Below are positions 48,534 to 63,800 of a stretch of 64,000 nucleotides of DNA, one piece after another. The notes beneath the pieces are model-generated. The model made no database searches. It was not told the DNA's origin and saw nothing but the letters and a program-made list of their open reading frames with translations. The DNA lies in the NCBI GenBank assembly GCA_013076295.1, contig RQOL01000876.1:4898001-4962000 (forward strand), in the 5' to 3' direction. The first letter of the stretch is position 1, and the number at the start of each line of letters is the position of its first letter. The position numbers and the translations under genes were made by a program. The stretch is from Sanderia malayensis (lineage: Eukaryota; Cnidaria; Scyphozoa; Semaeostomeae; Pelagiidae).

Positions 48534-51500
48534 TTAATTTTCCTGTAACACAGGGTTTCCATGTAAATTAATTTTCACAGAATCAAGGTCTCTAAGCTTG
48601 TTCATAGAAGAGATATCTGGAATTTTGTTGTTAAAGAAAAGATTTAGCAAAAAACAGGGGATGGAAACCATTATATTTGTAATTTATGAATATAATGAGC
48701 TCTATCGAGCTGAAAAATATATGGGGTAAAGTCGAATGCTAATAAACTTCAATGAAAACTTAGTGTGACGTAGATACTACATTGGGAGTTAATTGCAATG
48801 TGAAGTACTTCACGGGATGAGATGTTAACATTGTTATGCTATGATAAGAATCTCCTTATGTGAATATAAAACGCTTTTTATCATAGCTTCGTGAATATAA
48901 TAATAACATAATGCAATCCCGGTTCTAAATTAATACGAAAAGGATACTGTTATTTTGCAAAGATAACTCCTGAAGAAAAAGCAAATGTTGGTAGCCATTA
49001 ATACTTTTCAATCCACAATTATCAGCTGCAATGTTGCGAACATTTTGTAGTGCATGAATGCCTTTCAACTTCCTCAGGCAATTGCCCGATAAATTGACAT
49101 GTTTAAAACCAGTCAGGTACTGCCAATGGTACACAGTAGTCAGATCCTGTAACAAAGAGCAGATATGGTCTGAGATACACTGTCTAAGTCTCCTTCTTTG
49201 TTGATAACAATCTGCATTTTCAAGAAAGAAAGATTGCTAAGAATACACCTCACTCCATGAAATCTTACTTTGTTTGATAAATCCAGCATTTCGAAATTTC
49301 CCTGCATATGATCAAATAAAAATATTAATAAATTCGGTAAAAAAACAATGACTATTTCCATTCATGATATAATGAATATTTATGATGATTTTAATACTTA
49401 ATGTATAAATTTTCGTTTAAATATTAACCTATAGTATTCGTTGTTGAACATGCTACACAAACATACCTTTGACTCCTTCAGCCTTTGAAGTTCATTTTCA
49501 ATTCGATATTTGCTTCCTAAATGAAAAAGTAAAAAAAATAAGCATCTAAAGTTTCCGATTAGTCTCAACATTCATCATGCACACATAATCACTTGAAAAT
49601 ATACATGGTACGAACGGGATAAAGCTGGATTAAAAATAAATGTATAGGGAAGAGGAATATATATCATTCATAAAACCTTAAACACTTACTAAGATCTAGA
49701 TAATACTCTCTTCGTAGTGGATCACAATCCAGTAATTTTTCAAATAGTTTTTCTGTTTCTTGAATATATTTCTCAGGGTCTATCGCTCTCATTAGAAATA
49801 CGACAGTCAAGATAGCCCCTAAAGAGAAACAAGAAAGCGTTCCTTCATTTAATTCAAAACTTGATACGTTACTCTCTATTCTCTATGATACATCAGCATA
49901 CATCTTGTTACCCCCTCTTTCTCTAATGCATCAATGTTTTATACCCCTTATTGCTCTCTCGTAATCACCCCGTGCGATTCTCCAATGCAATTTCAACGCA
50001 GTTGTTTTTCTTCGTGCATGACAAAACCGTCAAAAGTAAGCAATATCAAATTCATATCACATACCAATTATCATTTTTATAAACAACAATATCATTATAT
50101 TCAAAAGTAATAAAACTTTCAATCTCTGCATTTTCCTAACCAGTTCTGACTAAACAAATACAAATGAAAATATATTGGTGATAATAAACTCACATTTATT
50201 ATCTGTTTCTTCTTCTAAAAGCATATTACACGACTCGAGTTCATTTTCAAGCACTGAGCTTTTCGCAGCTGTATGCTCATCTCTGTCAAAGAAAATTCAA
50301 AGCTATATCCAATAACGACATTGCTCGTAAACAAGACGGGTGGTCACTAAACCAATGCATTTGCACCAAGAAGCAAGAGGAGGAAATAATACGAAACAAA
50401 CCGAAATAGAGTTATATTTTCTTCTTGTGACCAATGCCACGATGCTTCATCTTGGCCTAAAAGGTATTTTCAGATTGTTAGCTGATTCAGTGTCCGGGAT
50501 ATAATTTCTTTAAACAGAACAAATAAATAGTGTTACATTGGGAGTTCGTTAAACTAAAGGTATACATGGGTACACTTGGTACTATGAAGCAGCTCTATGG
50601 AACCAATGCTTGGCTTTTTATAACAGAAGTTATATTATATAAAGACTTCATGACATCAAACTACGACAAATGACAATGACTGGGAAATGTCTGGATATAG
50701 CAGAGCGAATTTGATCCTTTCTTCGTATCACCTCACCAGAAGAAATGTAAAGTAATAACATACAGTATTACCCTGCCACTTAGAAATTGTCTATTTGGGA
50801 CCAGGGTATTGGTTAAAAACAATAGGCTATTGTTCTATCAATTGTTCTCTCTATTGTTTTCATAAAAGTACAAGACGCAAGTTTCTTACAAGTCAGTCTC
50901 TCAGTAGCAGAGTGATATTGTACCTGATTTAAGAACGCATTCTTTCGTAGCAGTATCATCAATAGAAATCTTCAAATGCAAGCATTCTGATTCCTGTTTG
51001 AAATCAGTTTTGCACGTGTTTGAAAAGTCAAGGAATCAACAAGACAAAATTGAAAAGTATACAGAATGAAACGAGCATCCTTCAAACATCAACACTTCAC
51101 AATCATATCACAGTGGTTGGTCTTCCTCAGATCATATAATTAACCCACAACAGTTCATGGTATCAAATCTTAACAATGATCAGTATAAAAGAGAAGGGTA
51201 ATAAGCTCCAATTGAAAAGGATATCCAAATATGTGAATGCAGATTGCTTCGATCACTTGATTTCCAAGATAGATTCTCGATTTCTTCATCATTGATGCAA
51301 AGTTTTGCTTTGTTTTCAGCTGATAACTACAACAAGATGAATAAAATAATTAGTATTGCAGAATGAAAGAAAAAAGCAAAGAATAATCTAAACTAGATTA
51401 TTGTTCAGGTGTAGCCCATGCGTGCAGCTTTCTCCAGGAAACTTTGCAACAAAATATTGCTGCAGCTTGTGGGTATTCAATAGCAACTTATATTGCAACA

Positions 51501-54005
51501 TCATACAAAAAGCTTGCGCATATGCCAAGGCAATATTTGGCGGTATTTTCAGCTATTTTTAAGCTACCTGCATCCGACAACATATGCTGTTGCTACATTT
51601 GCTAACAAAATGCAAAATGCAAAATAAAATACAATTTTGCCTACTTTTGATGGTTTTGACAACGACAAGACTATCCAAATACAACTAGAGAGTCTCCTGA
51701 CACCAAAATGAAGAATTTCAAGACCTTTTTCCTCTGGAAAAAAAATCATAATTAAAAATACCATTTAAATTCTCGTCTAAATTCTTTATTCACAATGCCT
51801 GCTATTGGAACTTAAAATGTATTTAAATATACCATACCTCTTCCGAGCAACCATCTTTGATAAAACCACGCACTCTGGTCATTTGGATCCGTGAAAAAGG
51901 CATTTTGAACCATTTCAAATTCTGCAAAACAAAATAAGCAATTAATATCGTAGCACACTGTCCACCAACAATACAACAACAAGTATATATGCCTAGTGTT
52001 GAAACAGGCATGAGCATAAGCGAATGCAGCGCAAGAAGTGTGCCTACCACATTAATCTTTATTCCCTTGCCCCCTCCGGGAAGTGAGCAAACTGGAGCAC
52101 CCCCGGCTAGTATTAACTACTTCAGGTAAACCTTGTCAAGTCATTAGAAATGGCTGAATCTTAAAGCTACACATACATACAATCTCGGAAGAAATGGGGT
52201 TAGCATTGTGCCTCAGAGATGGCCACAAAACACTGATCCATAAGGAACTAAAACACAATGATCCATGAAGAAATAAAACAATTAGCTATACGACCCTTGT
52301 TTTTGTATAGAGACAAACCTTTAAGGAGTGCCTTTTCCTCAATTTTGTCTTTCTGGCCAGCAACTGGGTGGATTAATGGAAGCAGTTTTGATCTGTTATG
52401 CCATGCAGAATAATTTGAGAAGTTCTCACTGATTTTCTTTTTTGTGAATGCCAGTTCTTCTTCAGGGGATATGTTTGCTTTGTCAACAACGTATCTTCTA
52501 TAGTCCCAGCAATGAACTATAAAAAATGCAAAATAATATTGAAATTAATAATTAATAAGCTTAATTTGGCAAATTCAAGTATAAAGCATATATCAATTTG
52601 GAAAGATTACACATTTAACCAGCCCATTGCAATGCAAATCCTTTGCTATTCGTAACGAGAGTAAGTGCTTTGGAAGTAAATGCAAATGACTTACAATTTC
52701 TTGCATCAAATGATAAAAATTTGTTGCAAAGTTTCAATTCATTAGCCCAGTCAGCCTTTGGCATATTCTCCAGACAAAATCTCCTGTGATTCCAGACACC
52801 ATATGACTTTGGATTCACACCAAGACAATCTTGAAGGAGCTTTAAGTCATGCAAATAGAGATGTTGCATTTCATCTTCAGTTCTAAAGAAAACAGATCCC
52901 AGAAAATTTCCATAAAAACAAAAATCAGCCTTACTTATCAAGGGAGCAACTTATCTAATACAGTAAAAGCCCGCATATAAGAACCAATGGATTAAGAACT
53001 TTCAGGGTGATATTTCTGATTAAAACAATAGAAGAAACAATAGCCTATTGTCTTGGAAGAATAGGCTGGGGGGAAATTTACAGGTTTTTATATGCGGGTA
53101 TTTATTGTAATCTCCTACCAATTACTCTGGATATTGAAAAAATAAGCTTGGCTACATGTCCCACTCACCTTTTTTCATTGAAATGCAGTAGACTCTCTTT
53201 TCTTATGTTCCACATTGTATAAGAGTCTGGATTTGCAATTAATATTTTCTCTGTTAATTCCATTAATTCATCATCTGTTTCTTCATTTTTCCTCTGCAAG
53301 AAATTATCAGACTCCAAATCGATCTGCATCTATAAAACTCTCTGGCAAACTTTAATAACAACGTTATTTCTAAAGACATCTGTTAAGAATGCAGCCGGGT
53401 TGGAAAATACGCTGTGTTTTGCCTATGCGTAGTAGCGAGCAGCACCATTTAGAGTGCTGCGACATGCGAGCTGCGGTAGTTTTGGTGCGAGCAAAAATTT
53501 GTAATTTGGTTGTTGCGCAGTAAACCCTGATGGCTGCGAGCAAATATTTTGTGCTAGTGAAAGGAAACCTGGCTGCAACTTTCAGGTACCCAATAGTTGC
53601 GTAGCTGCGAGTACTCGGGTGTTTTCCAGCCTGGGAATGCAGGAGAGCATTAAGAAGAACTTTATTGTCTACACAAATTCTACCTTGCTAAAGATTCTTC
53701 TTGAAAGTGCAAGGTACTTCTTTGCTTTTTCTTCTCTCTCCTTTTTTCGCTCTGCTTCTTGCTCTGCAGTAGTTTTTACTTTCAACACACCATGCTAAAT
53801 GGATAAGAAATTGTACACATTGTATTGCGTACGTATACAAACAATAAGTTGAGATTATGAAAATTATTTCAATGAAGTTCTACATGATATGGTTGACAGT
53901 TTTTAAATTGCAATGGCTAGTTTAAGCATTCAGAACACCATTAGCAAAGCTAATTATGGCTTCAAAAACTGAACTTAAAGTTAACCAAGCAAATGTTCTC
54001 ACCAT
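48534..54005 (-). CDS. RABGGTA: Rab geranylgeranyltransferase alpha subunit
   Basis: Structural subunit of GGTase-II, which with RABGGTB and the Rab escort protein attaches geranylgeranyl groups to Rab GTPases. Exons on the minus strand: 54003-54005 (ATG only), 53684-53794, 53169-53293, 52695-52882, 52319-52516, 51838-51921, 51645-51733, 51225-51326, 50924-51017, 50402-50456, 50194-50282, 49690-49818, 49467-49516, 49269-49301, 48948-49146, 48534-48616. They join in phase to 543 aa (human 567). The start HGVLKVKT after Met matches the conserved N terminus. Prenyltransferase-alpha repeats follow: [58 protein letters not shown] middle insert domain ([26 protein letters not shown]) and C-terminal leucine-rich repeats ([25 protein letters not shown]) complete the animal layout. 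One intron is AT-AC type. The last acceptor (ttccag) is the weakest call. Confidence 0.96.
50797..50880. repeat. MITE-like fragment with ACAATAG/CTATTGT palindromes
   Basis: acaataggctattgttctat and ctctctattgttttc resemble the cores of the elements at 16062 and 62083. No terminal repeats are visible, so this is a remnant. It lies in the RABGGTA intron between 50457 and 50923. Confidence 0.45.
51018..51224 (-). other. U12-type AT-AC intron in RABGGTA
   Basis: On the minus strand the intron opens ATATCCTTTT, the exact U12 AT-AC donor consensus. It carries TTCCTTGAC (51035-51027), the exact U12 branch-site consensus TTCCTTRAC, with the branch A ten bases before the terminal AC at 51018. Splicing joins HSHIW to TCKTDFKQ in phase 0, matching the order in other RABGGTA proteins. 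No GT donor exists near this exon end. Confidence 0.93.
52961..53107. mobile_element. 147-base TA-flanked MITE, copy A
   Basis: Starts CAGTAAAAGCCCGCATATAAGAACC and ends with the inverted form (tatatgcgggtatttattg), with TA on both sides. It is exactly the same length as the copy at 62083-62229, which is in the opposite orientation. It lies in RABGGTA intron 3. Confidence 0.9.
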
Positions 54006-55626
<1,621 letters not shown>

Positions 55627-55918
55627 AACACTCCAGGCATCGTCATTTGTGTACTTAATAGTTGTTTTATAAATATTATAGGAACCTACTTTTCAGCAAT
55701 GTTTGACAGAAAATAAATCAAAATCTATTTCATATATCAAATACTACAAAATAAATTCATATTTTTTTAATCCTACTAATATTATGGAGGAAAAAGTTAG
55801 GATTCTCACAGTTGGGAATATGTTTGAACACAAATAAGAGTGATATATCTGTGATTTTTTGAATTCATCAATAATTGTAAATTAGAATCAAAATACCATA
55901 GGATTATACCTGTATTTG

Positions 55919-58900
55919 CTATGTCTTTCTTGTTTCAGTTTTCGCGTTGGGTTTGATATTGAAACATTCAAACAGTTCATCAATTTCATTTTTGGGTTTT
56001 TTCAGTGTTTCTTCCTAAAATAATGATAGATTCAGAATATTCAATCATTACTGTATCAAAATAACCAGTAACATTTATAAGACTGTATCAATTAGCAATT
56101 ATAATAACCAAACCATCAACATTCAATAACTATCAAAATTCTATCTGAAAGTATATCACATTCTAGCAGCATGTGTAGTACGAAATAAAACATTAGATGT
56201 AGCTATCTTATATTCAAAATCAGCCAAACTTACCTCAAACTCAAGTAAATATGCAGGCAATTCTGTGTCATTACCAATTCCAACTCCAAGTATTTGAAAT
56301 TCCTTAACATACGAAGTACTTTCGTCAACCTTTGCCATTTTTCTTTTCCTCTTTGACTTCTTCCCCTTCTTTTCATTCTTTCCTTCCTCGCCATTATGAC
56401 TACCCTCCTTCGCAGTCTCCACAACTATAGAAGCTTGTTTATCAATTTTCATTTTTGCAGATTCTTCATTCACTATCTTCATTGAATCTTGAAAAGATTC
56501 TAGTTCACAGTTTCTAAGTATAATCCTTCCATACATGTTTCCTCGTAATAAACTTTTGTTTTTCAACAATTCATCTTTGATTAGTTTCTTTTCTTCTGTA
56601 TTGGAATGGTTCCAGATCTTATCAATCACATGACTCCCAAATTTATTTGTTGCCATTGTAACTATATCTTTCTAAAATTCAATGAATTATTGATAATACA
56701 TTAGGAAATCTGTAACCAATGATAATCAAATGACAGTGAAGTGAAATAAAATTGCAACTTGAATCACAGAATAACGAGTCTCAAAAGGAATCACAAAACA
56801 TCCTTCAAATTGAGACTTTGTTAAATGGAGAACAAATTATACTATGAAACAGTTCATAGGAACACAGTGCTTAGCTACACAATTCACAAAATCTGTCATA
56901 TGGAGTATTACTGCACTAAGCTCATGGAAATTAAATCAAAATATTGCTTTCTTTCTTACCTGAAAACAATTTCTGAACTTCTGCTTCTTTATCTTTGTTA
57001 TAGTTGAACTTGTCAGAAATGCCTCCACGACAAAACTACCATATATATGATTAGCTACAACGACTATTTCATCACCCAAGATTAACAAGCCTCGAGTGAT
57101 TGGAGTTGGGTTTTCAAACTGTAGGAGAATTTTCACTAAACACGCTCCATGGTAATTAATCATCTCCTTCGTCAGTTTTCCAGTTGCTTCCTGAAAACAA
57201 TTCACTAACCATTAGGACAGTTCCTTTAACCTTAAATCTCAGTAAGTTGACTACCATTTAAACCAAATTCATAGATAGGTCAAGCAATTTGCTATATTAA
57301 CTCCGGATAACTCAAAGCTTCACTGGACCAAATAAATTGATTTTCCACAAGTGAATGACTCATCACTGTTAAACTGCACTGGAGGCAAAATTTCATTTCC
57401 TTGATGGTTCATGGTGTAGTAACTAATGTAAATAGATACATAACAATTTGCGATATCAAACATTCATACCTCTGTTTTATTCTCTTTGAGAGTTTCATCA
57501 GCATCTTTCTTTTCACCTTCCCCTGCATCTTCTTTCTCTTCTTTTCCAAAGAGCACATCATAAGTAGACATGGTGAGCAATAATTTCATAAATGATTGTG
57601 AGCCTTCTTGTGACCTTGGCATATGAAATGACTTCTTCAAATCTCTTACAAGATCCTTCTGCATGCATTTGTAGTTCAGTGATAGCTCTGCTATCCTCAC
57701 AATAACTCCCATGTTTCCACTAGCAAGCACATCCTCTGTGAATGGAATTAGTTCCTCCAAGATCAGCTTAGCCTGATAAAAAAGACAGATGACACACTAT
57801 TGCAAACACATTAGAATGAACACCAAAGTTTTATCTGACGAGAGCGAGAGCAATTGAAGGTTCTTTTTAAAGGGGAAATGGTTCTTTTAAAGGTGAATTT
57901 GTTGAATAAAGAAAACTGCAGCATAAAGTATCCCAAGGGACAAAATGTTTAGTTTGTTATACTCTGACAATTGGTATAGGTAAATAGCATTCAGGTTTGC
58001 TATATTTAAATTCTACTGTAATATGTAATGAGAGTGTGAAAATAACAACAACTTGAGGTGTGGCATTATAATAAAGCAGTCCAAAGTTATTTCAATCAAA
58101 ACACTTCGTTGTCCTACAATTAGTTCTCTACATCTACATCTATCATTATAATCAGTAAAACCCATAATGGGTATCACACTGATGAGATAAATAAATAAAT
58201 TTTATTCTAATTGAGATTGAGCAAGCATGATAAAAACATACCATATTTGCATTTGGAACAGTGACAAGCATGTGTTGCAAGATGAAGTTTGCAAGAGGAT
58301 GCTGACACAGAGTTAAGAGGTTTCCAATGAAACACTTCTTGAAAATTTCTTCAAACAGTTCAGGTGACATGACATAGAATATCTTTTCCATAATGTGACT
58401 ACCAACTTCATCAGCAAACAATATCGGAACACTAAAAACGGCAATGAAAGTACTTTATCTCAAAACAGTGTACACATTAAAGCCATAAAAGTAGATGCTA
58501 TTGACACCAAAATAATTCATAACATTAAACTTCAGATAACTAGTGCCTTCCATGTGACTTATATAATTGAGAGTAAAAATAGAGAATTGGATTAGAGGTT
58601 ACATTAGGTTGAAGTACCAATGGAAGCTGGTTCATTGGTACTTCACCCTGGAACTACATCTTGAGTTCCAGGATGGAGTGCCCTACTTTCCAATAGGCTA
58701 GAGGGTAATTTAGATATGCCGTGATTGAAAGTGTGATTGAAAAGTGGGCACTTGGAGTGTCACAAAGCATGTTGTGGATACTTGGATTCACAACTTCTTT
58801 TTTATCAACAAAAAGACTAAAACACACCTAGCACTTATATTTGATTGTGCCTTCCACAGCAAGAAGACACACAAGGTCATTGTGATCCGACTGTGAGACA

Positions 58901-60058
58901 TACTTAGCCAACAGGTATTCAAAATAAACAGAAAAAATTGGTAACTTTCATTCTACAAAGAAAATTGCAGCAGCTTACCTCATGTTTTCCGGGTCCACAC
59001 TGGCATTCCATTCCAAAATTTTGCTTTTCTGGATGATCAGATCACAAAGTTTGTTACACAAGTCAGGATGATTCTCTTTCAAGCCAAGCATCAATGTCTG
59101 AATAACAGGGCTTGCGTTTCTGTGACACAACAGTTCACCAAAATTATCGTCTGCAAGAATTTGTGTTGTTAATTTGCGTAATGTCTTCTTAAAGTCTTCT
59201 GGAACTTCCACAGGCTTCTCTTTCAAAAGGTTGCCAAACAATTTGGTATCTAGAAAGAAAATGCAGGTATCATTTCTAATATAACACTGAGGTCAAGGCA
59301 ATCAAATTTACTGATGAATTTCCAAAAAAACCAAGATACTTACCGAGTCTCCTGCCTGCAGATTTGTTTCCAAAAAATTTTGATCTTGTTTCTCTGGAGT
59401 TTCTGCTCCTTGAGACGGTCTCTGTGACTTGAATTCCAGCAAGAACTTGAATGAAACTGCTAAGTATATGACAACAGTACATGCTTCTAATTAGCTCAGA
59501 TGTGAGGTGCTTTGTTTTCTTGTGGAAGGACTGAACTATTTTTTCAGCCTGCTGTCTTAATTGTGGATCTTTTTGTCGATTAACACAACAGTGTATTGGA
59601 ATCAATGTGATGATCTTCTGCACAACATGGCTACCAAATCTATCGTCAGCCACGGCCAGCAAGTCAGTCTTTAGACTTTTAAACATGCTTACCATCTGGG
59701 CTGTTGAACACATGGACAGGAGCTGTTCAAGAACTTTACTGGTCAGTCTGTGTTTTGCAAGTTGACAAGTCTGAAGACCTTCACCAATTTGAGCAATGAC
59801 ATTGTTTATAAATAACTCCCTGCTATCGTCGTCTTCAAATGAATCCTCTTCGAGGAATTTCTCAACTCTCTTGAAATAATTCAACGTGTGAACGTCAATT
59901 CGTCCCCTAAACTTTGAATCGTCGTCATTTTCTTTTTCATTTTCAGTTCCATGTTTTGCATCCGCAGAAGCAGAGGGCCTAAGTACTTTCTGCTTTACTT
60001 CTGTTGCACCAATTGGCTTTTCTTCGCTGTCTTTCGGTTTAGATCTACCTTTGTCCAT
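55919..60058 (-). CDS. NOP9: NOP9, Pumilio-repeat nucleolar protein
   Basis: NOP9 binds 20S pre-rRNA through a U-shaped Pumilio fold and is needed for 40S subunit maturation. Minus-strand exons 59344-60058, 58979-59249, 58242-58431, 57470-57772, 56960-57190, 56234-56671 and 55919-56014 join in phase to 747 aa (human 636). Visible are the N-terminal LNYFKRVEKFLEE, an early Pumilio repeat (LAVADDRFGSHVVQKII), CCHILSSFIQVLAG, FLRKL-type spacers with GELLCHRNASPVIQTL, LFADEVGSHIMEKIFYV, HPLANFILQHML, ANHIYGSFVVEAFLTS and MATNKFGSHVIDKIW, then a Lys-rich basic tract (KKSKRKRKM) typical of nucleolar proteins. Extra length comes from charged inserts (in exons 4 and 6). The start is the only Met before the first conserved helix. 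It is divergent from the tubulin gene, with 830 bases between start codons. Confidence 0.93.
58610..58672. repeat. Two adjacent perfect hairpins in NOP9 intron 2
   Basis: TGAAGTACCAATG pairs with CATTGGTACTTCA (58610-58645, ten-base loop). One base on, CCTGGAACT pairs with AGTTCCAGG (58647-58672, eight-base loop). No box C/D or ACA motif was identified in the right places. Confidence 0.85.
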
Positions 60059-60888
60059 TCTTGATTACTTGAATTGCAACAAAACTAATATTTATATCTA
60101 AATTTTATAAGAAATTAAGACATTTTTGCCCGAAAAGTCGTGAAATTACAAATTGTGCAGCACGTGGTATGGTAAAGTAAGTAGCCTCTGTGTGAAAGCG
60201 AGATTATTTTTAACTTTTTCTTGAAACCAAAAATTAATAAAGCTTGATATTTCGAGAACTCTTATTTAGATTTTAGTTTTCTCAAAACTGATATAGACTT
60301 GCCTCTTCAGTGCTGAGGCCTGGCTTTCTGCAAGCTTAAACATAACCAGCGTCTATATAGAGCTACTTTGGATTAGTAAACTGCTCACTCAACTTAAGTT
60401 AAATTTCTCGACTTAACCTGCTTTCAACCTTGCATAAAGGCTTGCACACCATATGTTGTCTGCAAAAGCATTACATGGCACAAAAAAGTAAACAAAATAT
60501 TGTTCAAATATGAAATCATCTTTCCAGCTTATCGGAAATCGATGGAAGCTGTGAGCTCTGTGGTTTTTGCAGAAAGTCCCACGAAAAAAAAATGTTGATC
60601 TCTGAGCTCTGAAAACAGGTGATACAAAGACTTGTCAAGTTTATATACCAGTTAGCTCTGCCATGCGCTTTCAAAGAAAATATCAAAAGTTTGAAGTTTC
60701 TTGATATATATACGCTGTAGATAATTATAAGCTGGATTATCGGGCAACAGTGGTTGCTCGAATTAAAATTTTAGCGAACACATGTTGTAAAGCGCTTCTG
60801 AAACATTAAAAAAAGTTGAACGAATGGAAATGTTTATGTGAATTTCATGAAAAAAATGGGCTAACTTCTGGCTACGAAATATCTCAAA
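60059..60888. promoter_or_regulatory. Divergent intergenic region of NOP9 and the tubulin gene
   Basis: 830 bases between two start codons on opposite strands; both promoters are expected here. No coding exon, repeat or clear core element was recognised. Confidence 0.5.
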
Positions 60889-63800
60889 ATGAGAGAGATT
60901 ATCAACATACAATTAGGACAATGTGGCAATCAAGTTGGCAGCAAGGTATACTTAGATTTGAATAACTTTTGATCGTTTTTTAACATTGTTGTTGTTTTAA
61001 CGTAAGTGGTTCCTTCAAAAACATAAACACAACATGGCTGGGCGTCCCCTATAAATCCACATTTCATTATGTGACTGTAGATTTTATGCAAGGCCTAAGG
61101 CTTATTTTATAAGAACTAAACTCATCTGAAGAAACATATAATTCATCAATAAGAATAAAGAGAAAAGAAGTCGTAGTTCTCTTGTGGGAAATTTGTTTAT
61201 GAAACAAATCAAACGTAATTGTGCAAACCAATATTTCAATTTTTCGCTTCAAAAATGAAATATATCGAATATTAGCATGAAGCAGTATGGAAAAAACATT
61301 TATCTATTTCATGGAGATATTTTAAATTATTAACAAGATTTTCCTTTTACATCAGCCTTCGTCTGTGACAATAATTTTTTCAATCAAACGAAAGATTAAG
61401 AAAGAACCCCTCTATTATAGGCAAACGCAAATTTTTCTCTGAAACAAAACAAACGTAGTTTATAACCCAGCACCAGTATTTCAATCAATTGCTTCAAGTT
61501 TGAAATATATTGAATTTCAAACAGTAAAATTCTATTTCATGCAGATATTTTAAATTATTAACGAGACTCTCCTCTCAAATCATCTGCCTTTGTCTGCAAC
61601 ACTAATTATCAGACATTGTATTTTAAAAATTGAAATGACAGCAATCAGGCATCTTAGCTTTCCAGTTTTCCTTTGCGGTTTGATATCAATATTCTCTTTC
61701 TCCTTAGTTTTGGGACCTCATTTGTCAAGAGCACAGCATTCAAAATGATGGAACCAAATTACCTAACGCCGAAAAATGCGAAGAACGCAAGCTGGAAAAT
61801 CTGGAGGTCTATTTCCGAGAAGCCGAAGGTTAACTCCTATAAGAACACCCTTTCATAATACCACCTTATTATAATTATGACCTCACTATATTGACCACTT
61901 TCCTCCAACGATCCAGTTATTTCCGGTAGAATAACATGATTTTGTTGTTAACAGCGACAAGGTTCGTACCGAGAGCGGTACTAGCGGATTTAGAACCCGG
62001 ACCATTAGACATGATCAGAGGAGGACCAAGTGGAAGTCTTTACCGACCGGATAATTTTGTATACGGTAGGCAAAAAGTATTACAGTAAAAACCCGCATGT
62101 AAGAACCTGTAAATTTCCATCCAGCCTATTGTTCCAAGACAATAGGCTATTGTTTTGTCTATTGTTTTGAGCAGAAATATCACCCAGAAGGTTCTTAATC
62201 CATTGGTTCTTACATGCGTGTTTTTACTGTACTTTTATGGAGGATAATAATCATGATGGTGATGATGATGACAATAAACTCCCCCTCTCCCCTATTCCAG
62301 GGTCCGGTGGAGCAGGCAACAACTGGGTAACTGGCTTCCTCACCAAGGGCGCATCGAAAATTGACGAAATATTTGACGTCGTTCGGAAGGAGGCCGAATC
62401 GTGCGATTGTCTACAGGGCTTCAAGGTGTTCCATTCGCTAGGTGGCGGCACGGGATCGGGGCTAGGCAGCCTCGTATTGAGTCTTTTACGAGAAGAGTTC
62501 CCGGATCGAATGTTCGCAAGCGTGAGCGTGCTGCCTTCGCCAAAAGTCTCGGACATTGTCGTTGAACCGTACAACACCATGCTGGCTATTGACCAGCTCA
62601 TTGAATGGTGTGATGAAGTGTTTTGCATGGATAACCAAGCACTCTACGACATTTGCACAAACAGCATGGGTAAGAAGAGAATCTGTTACGCTGATCTAAA
62701 CAGCTTGATTGCACAGACAATGAGTGGCGTAACTACGACGCTACGATTTCCCGGACAGGTAATGCGAATACTTATTTAAACCCGATATTGCATCTTGTTA
62801 ATATTATATTTAAATGCGTGGAGCACCTTTTGCATGCAGCTGTGTTTTCATGTGTACAGCATGTTGGATGTAGCATGCCTTGTATGTTATCATGTTGTGC
62901 CTTTGAATGTTGAATGACAAATTCGAATGACATTCCACGTTGCATTGTGCGCACGCAGTTTCCATCCGATCCGGTGGACCACTATTCAATTCATCGTCTT
63001 ATAAGTCAAAACTCTTTTTCTCCTTTTGCCCAGCTTAACTCAGACCTGCGCAAACTGGCGGTGAACATGATTCCTTATCCACGCCTGCATTTCTTCATTA
63101 CGGGGATGGCTCCGCTGAGAAGCGCCGAATCCCAGACGTTCTACAGCGAATCTGTGGAGCAGGTGACCCGGGAACTGTTGGAACCGCGGAACATCATGTG
63201 TGCGTGTGATCCAAGATCTGGCAGATTTCTGACGTTCGCAGCCATGTTTAGAGGCCAACAACTTGCCATGGGTGAGGTAGAGAAACACGTCTCAAAATTA
63301 CACGATCGAAACAGCGCCTACTTCGTGGAATGGATACCGAACAATGCCAAGGTGACAGTTTGTGACGTGCCACCGTGTGGTCGGGCTGATGGCCAGGCAC
63401 GCACAACAGCTACACTGCTCGCCAACAGCACGGCACTGCAAGATGTGCTGGTCAGAATCAAGCAACAGTTCAATAAAATGTTCAAACGGAAAGCATTCGT
63501 ACATTGGTACGTGAATGAAGGCCTAGATCCACTCAGCTTCAACGATGTAAGTGCCTACCCCCTGAATGCTTAATAAAGCTAATTGACAATCACAATAGAA
63601 TCTTACATTCCCGGGTGCTCTGGTTTCAATGCTTCTTGGTTCAATCAATGTAGCTTATTACACAGCGAAAACCTCCCAGGGTCAGTGAACAAGCAACTAA
63701 AGTCATTTAGTAGAATATTTGTCTTTAGAAATTGAAACATAATTCATCTGTAAACCTGTTGCACGAGTCTTCACACAGTCGCAGCCAAAAATTTTTGTTG

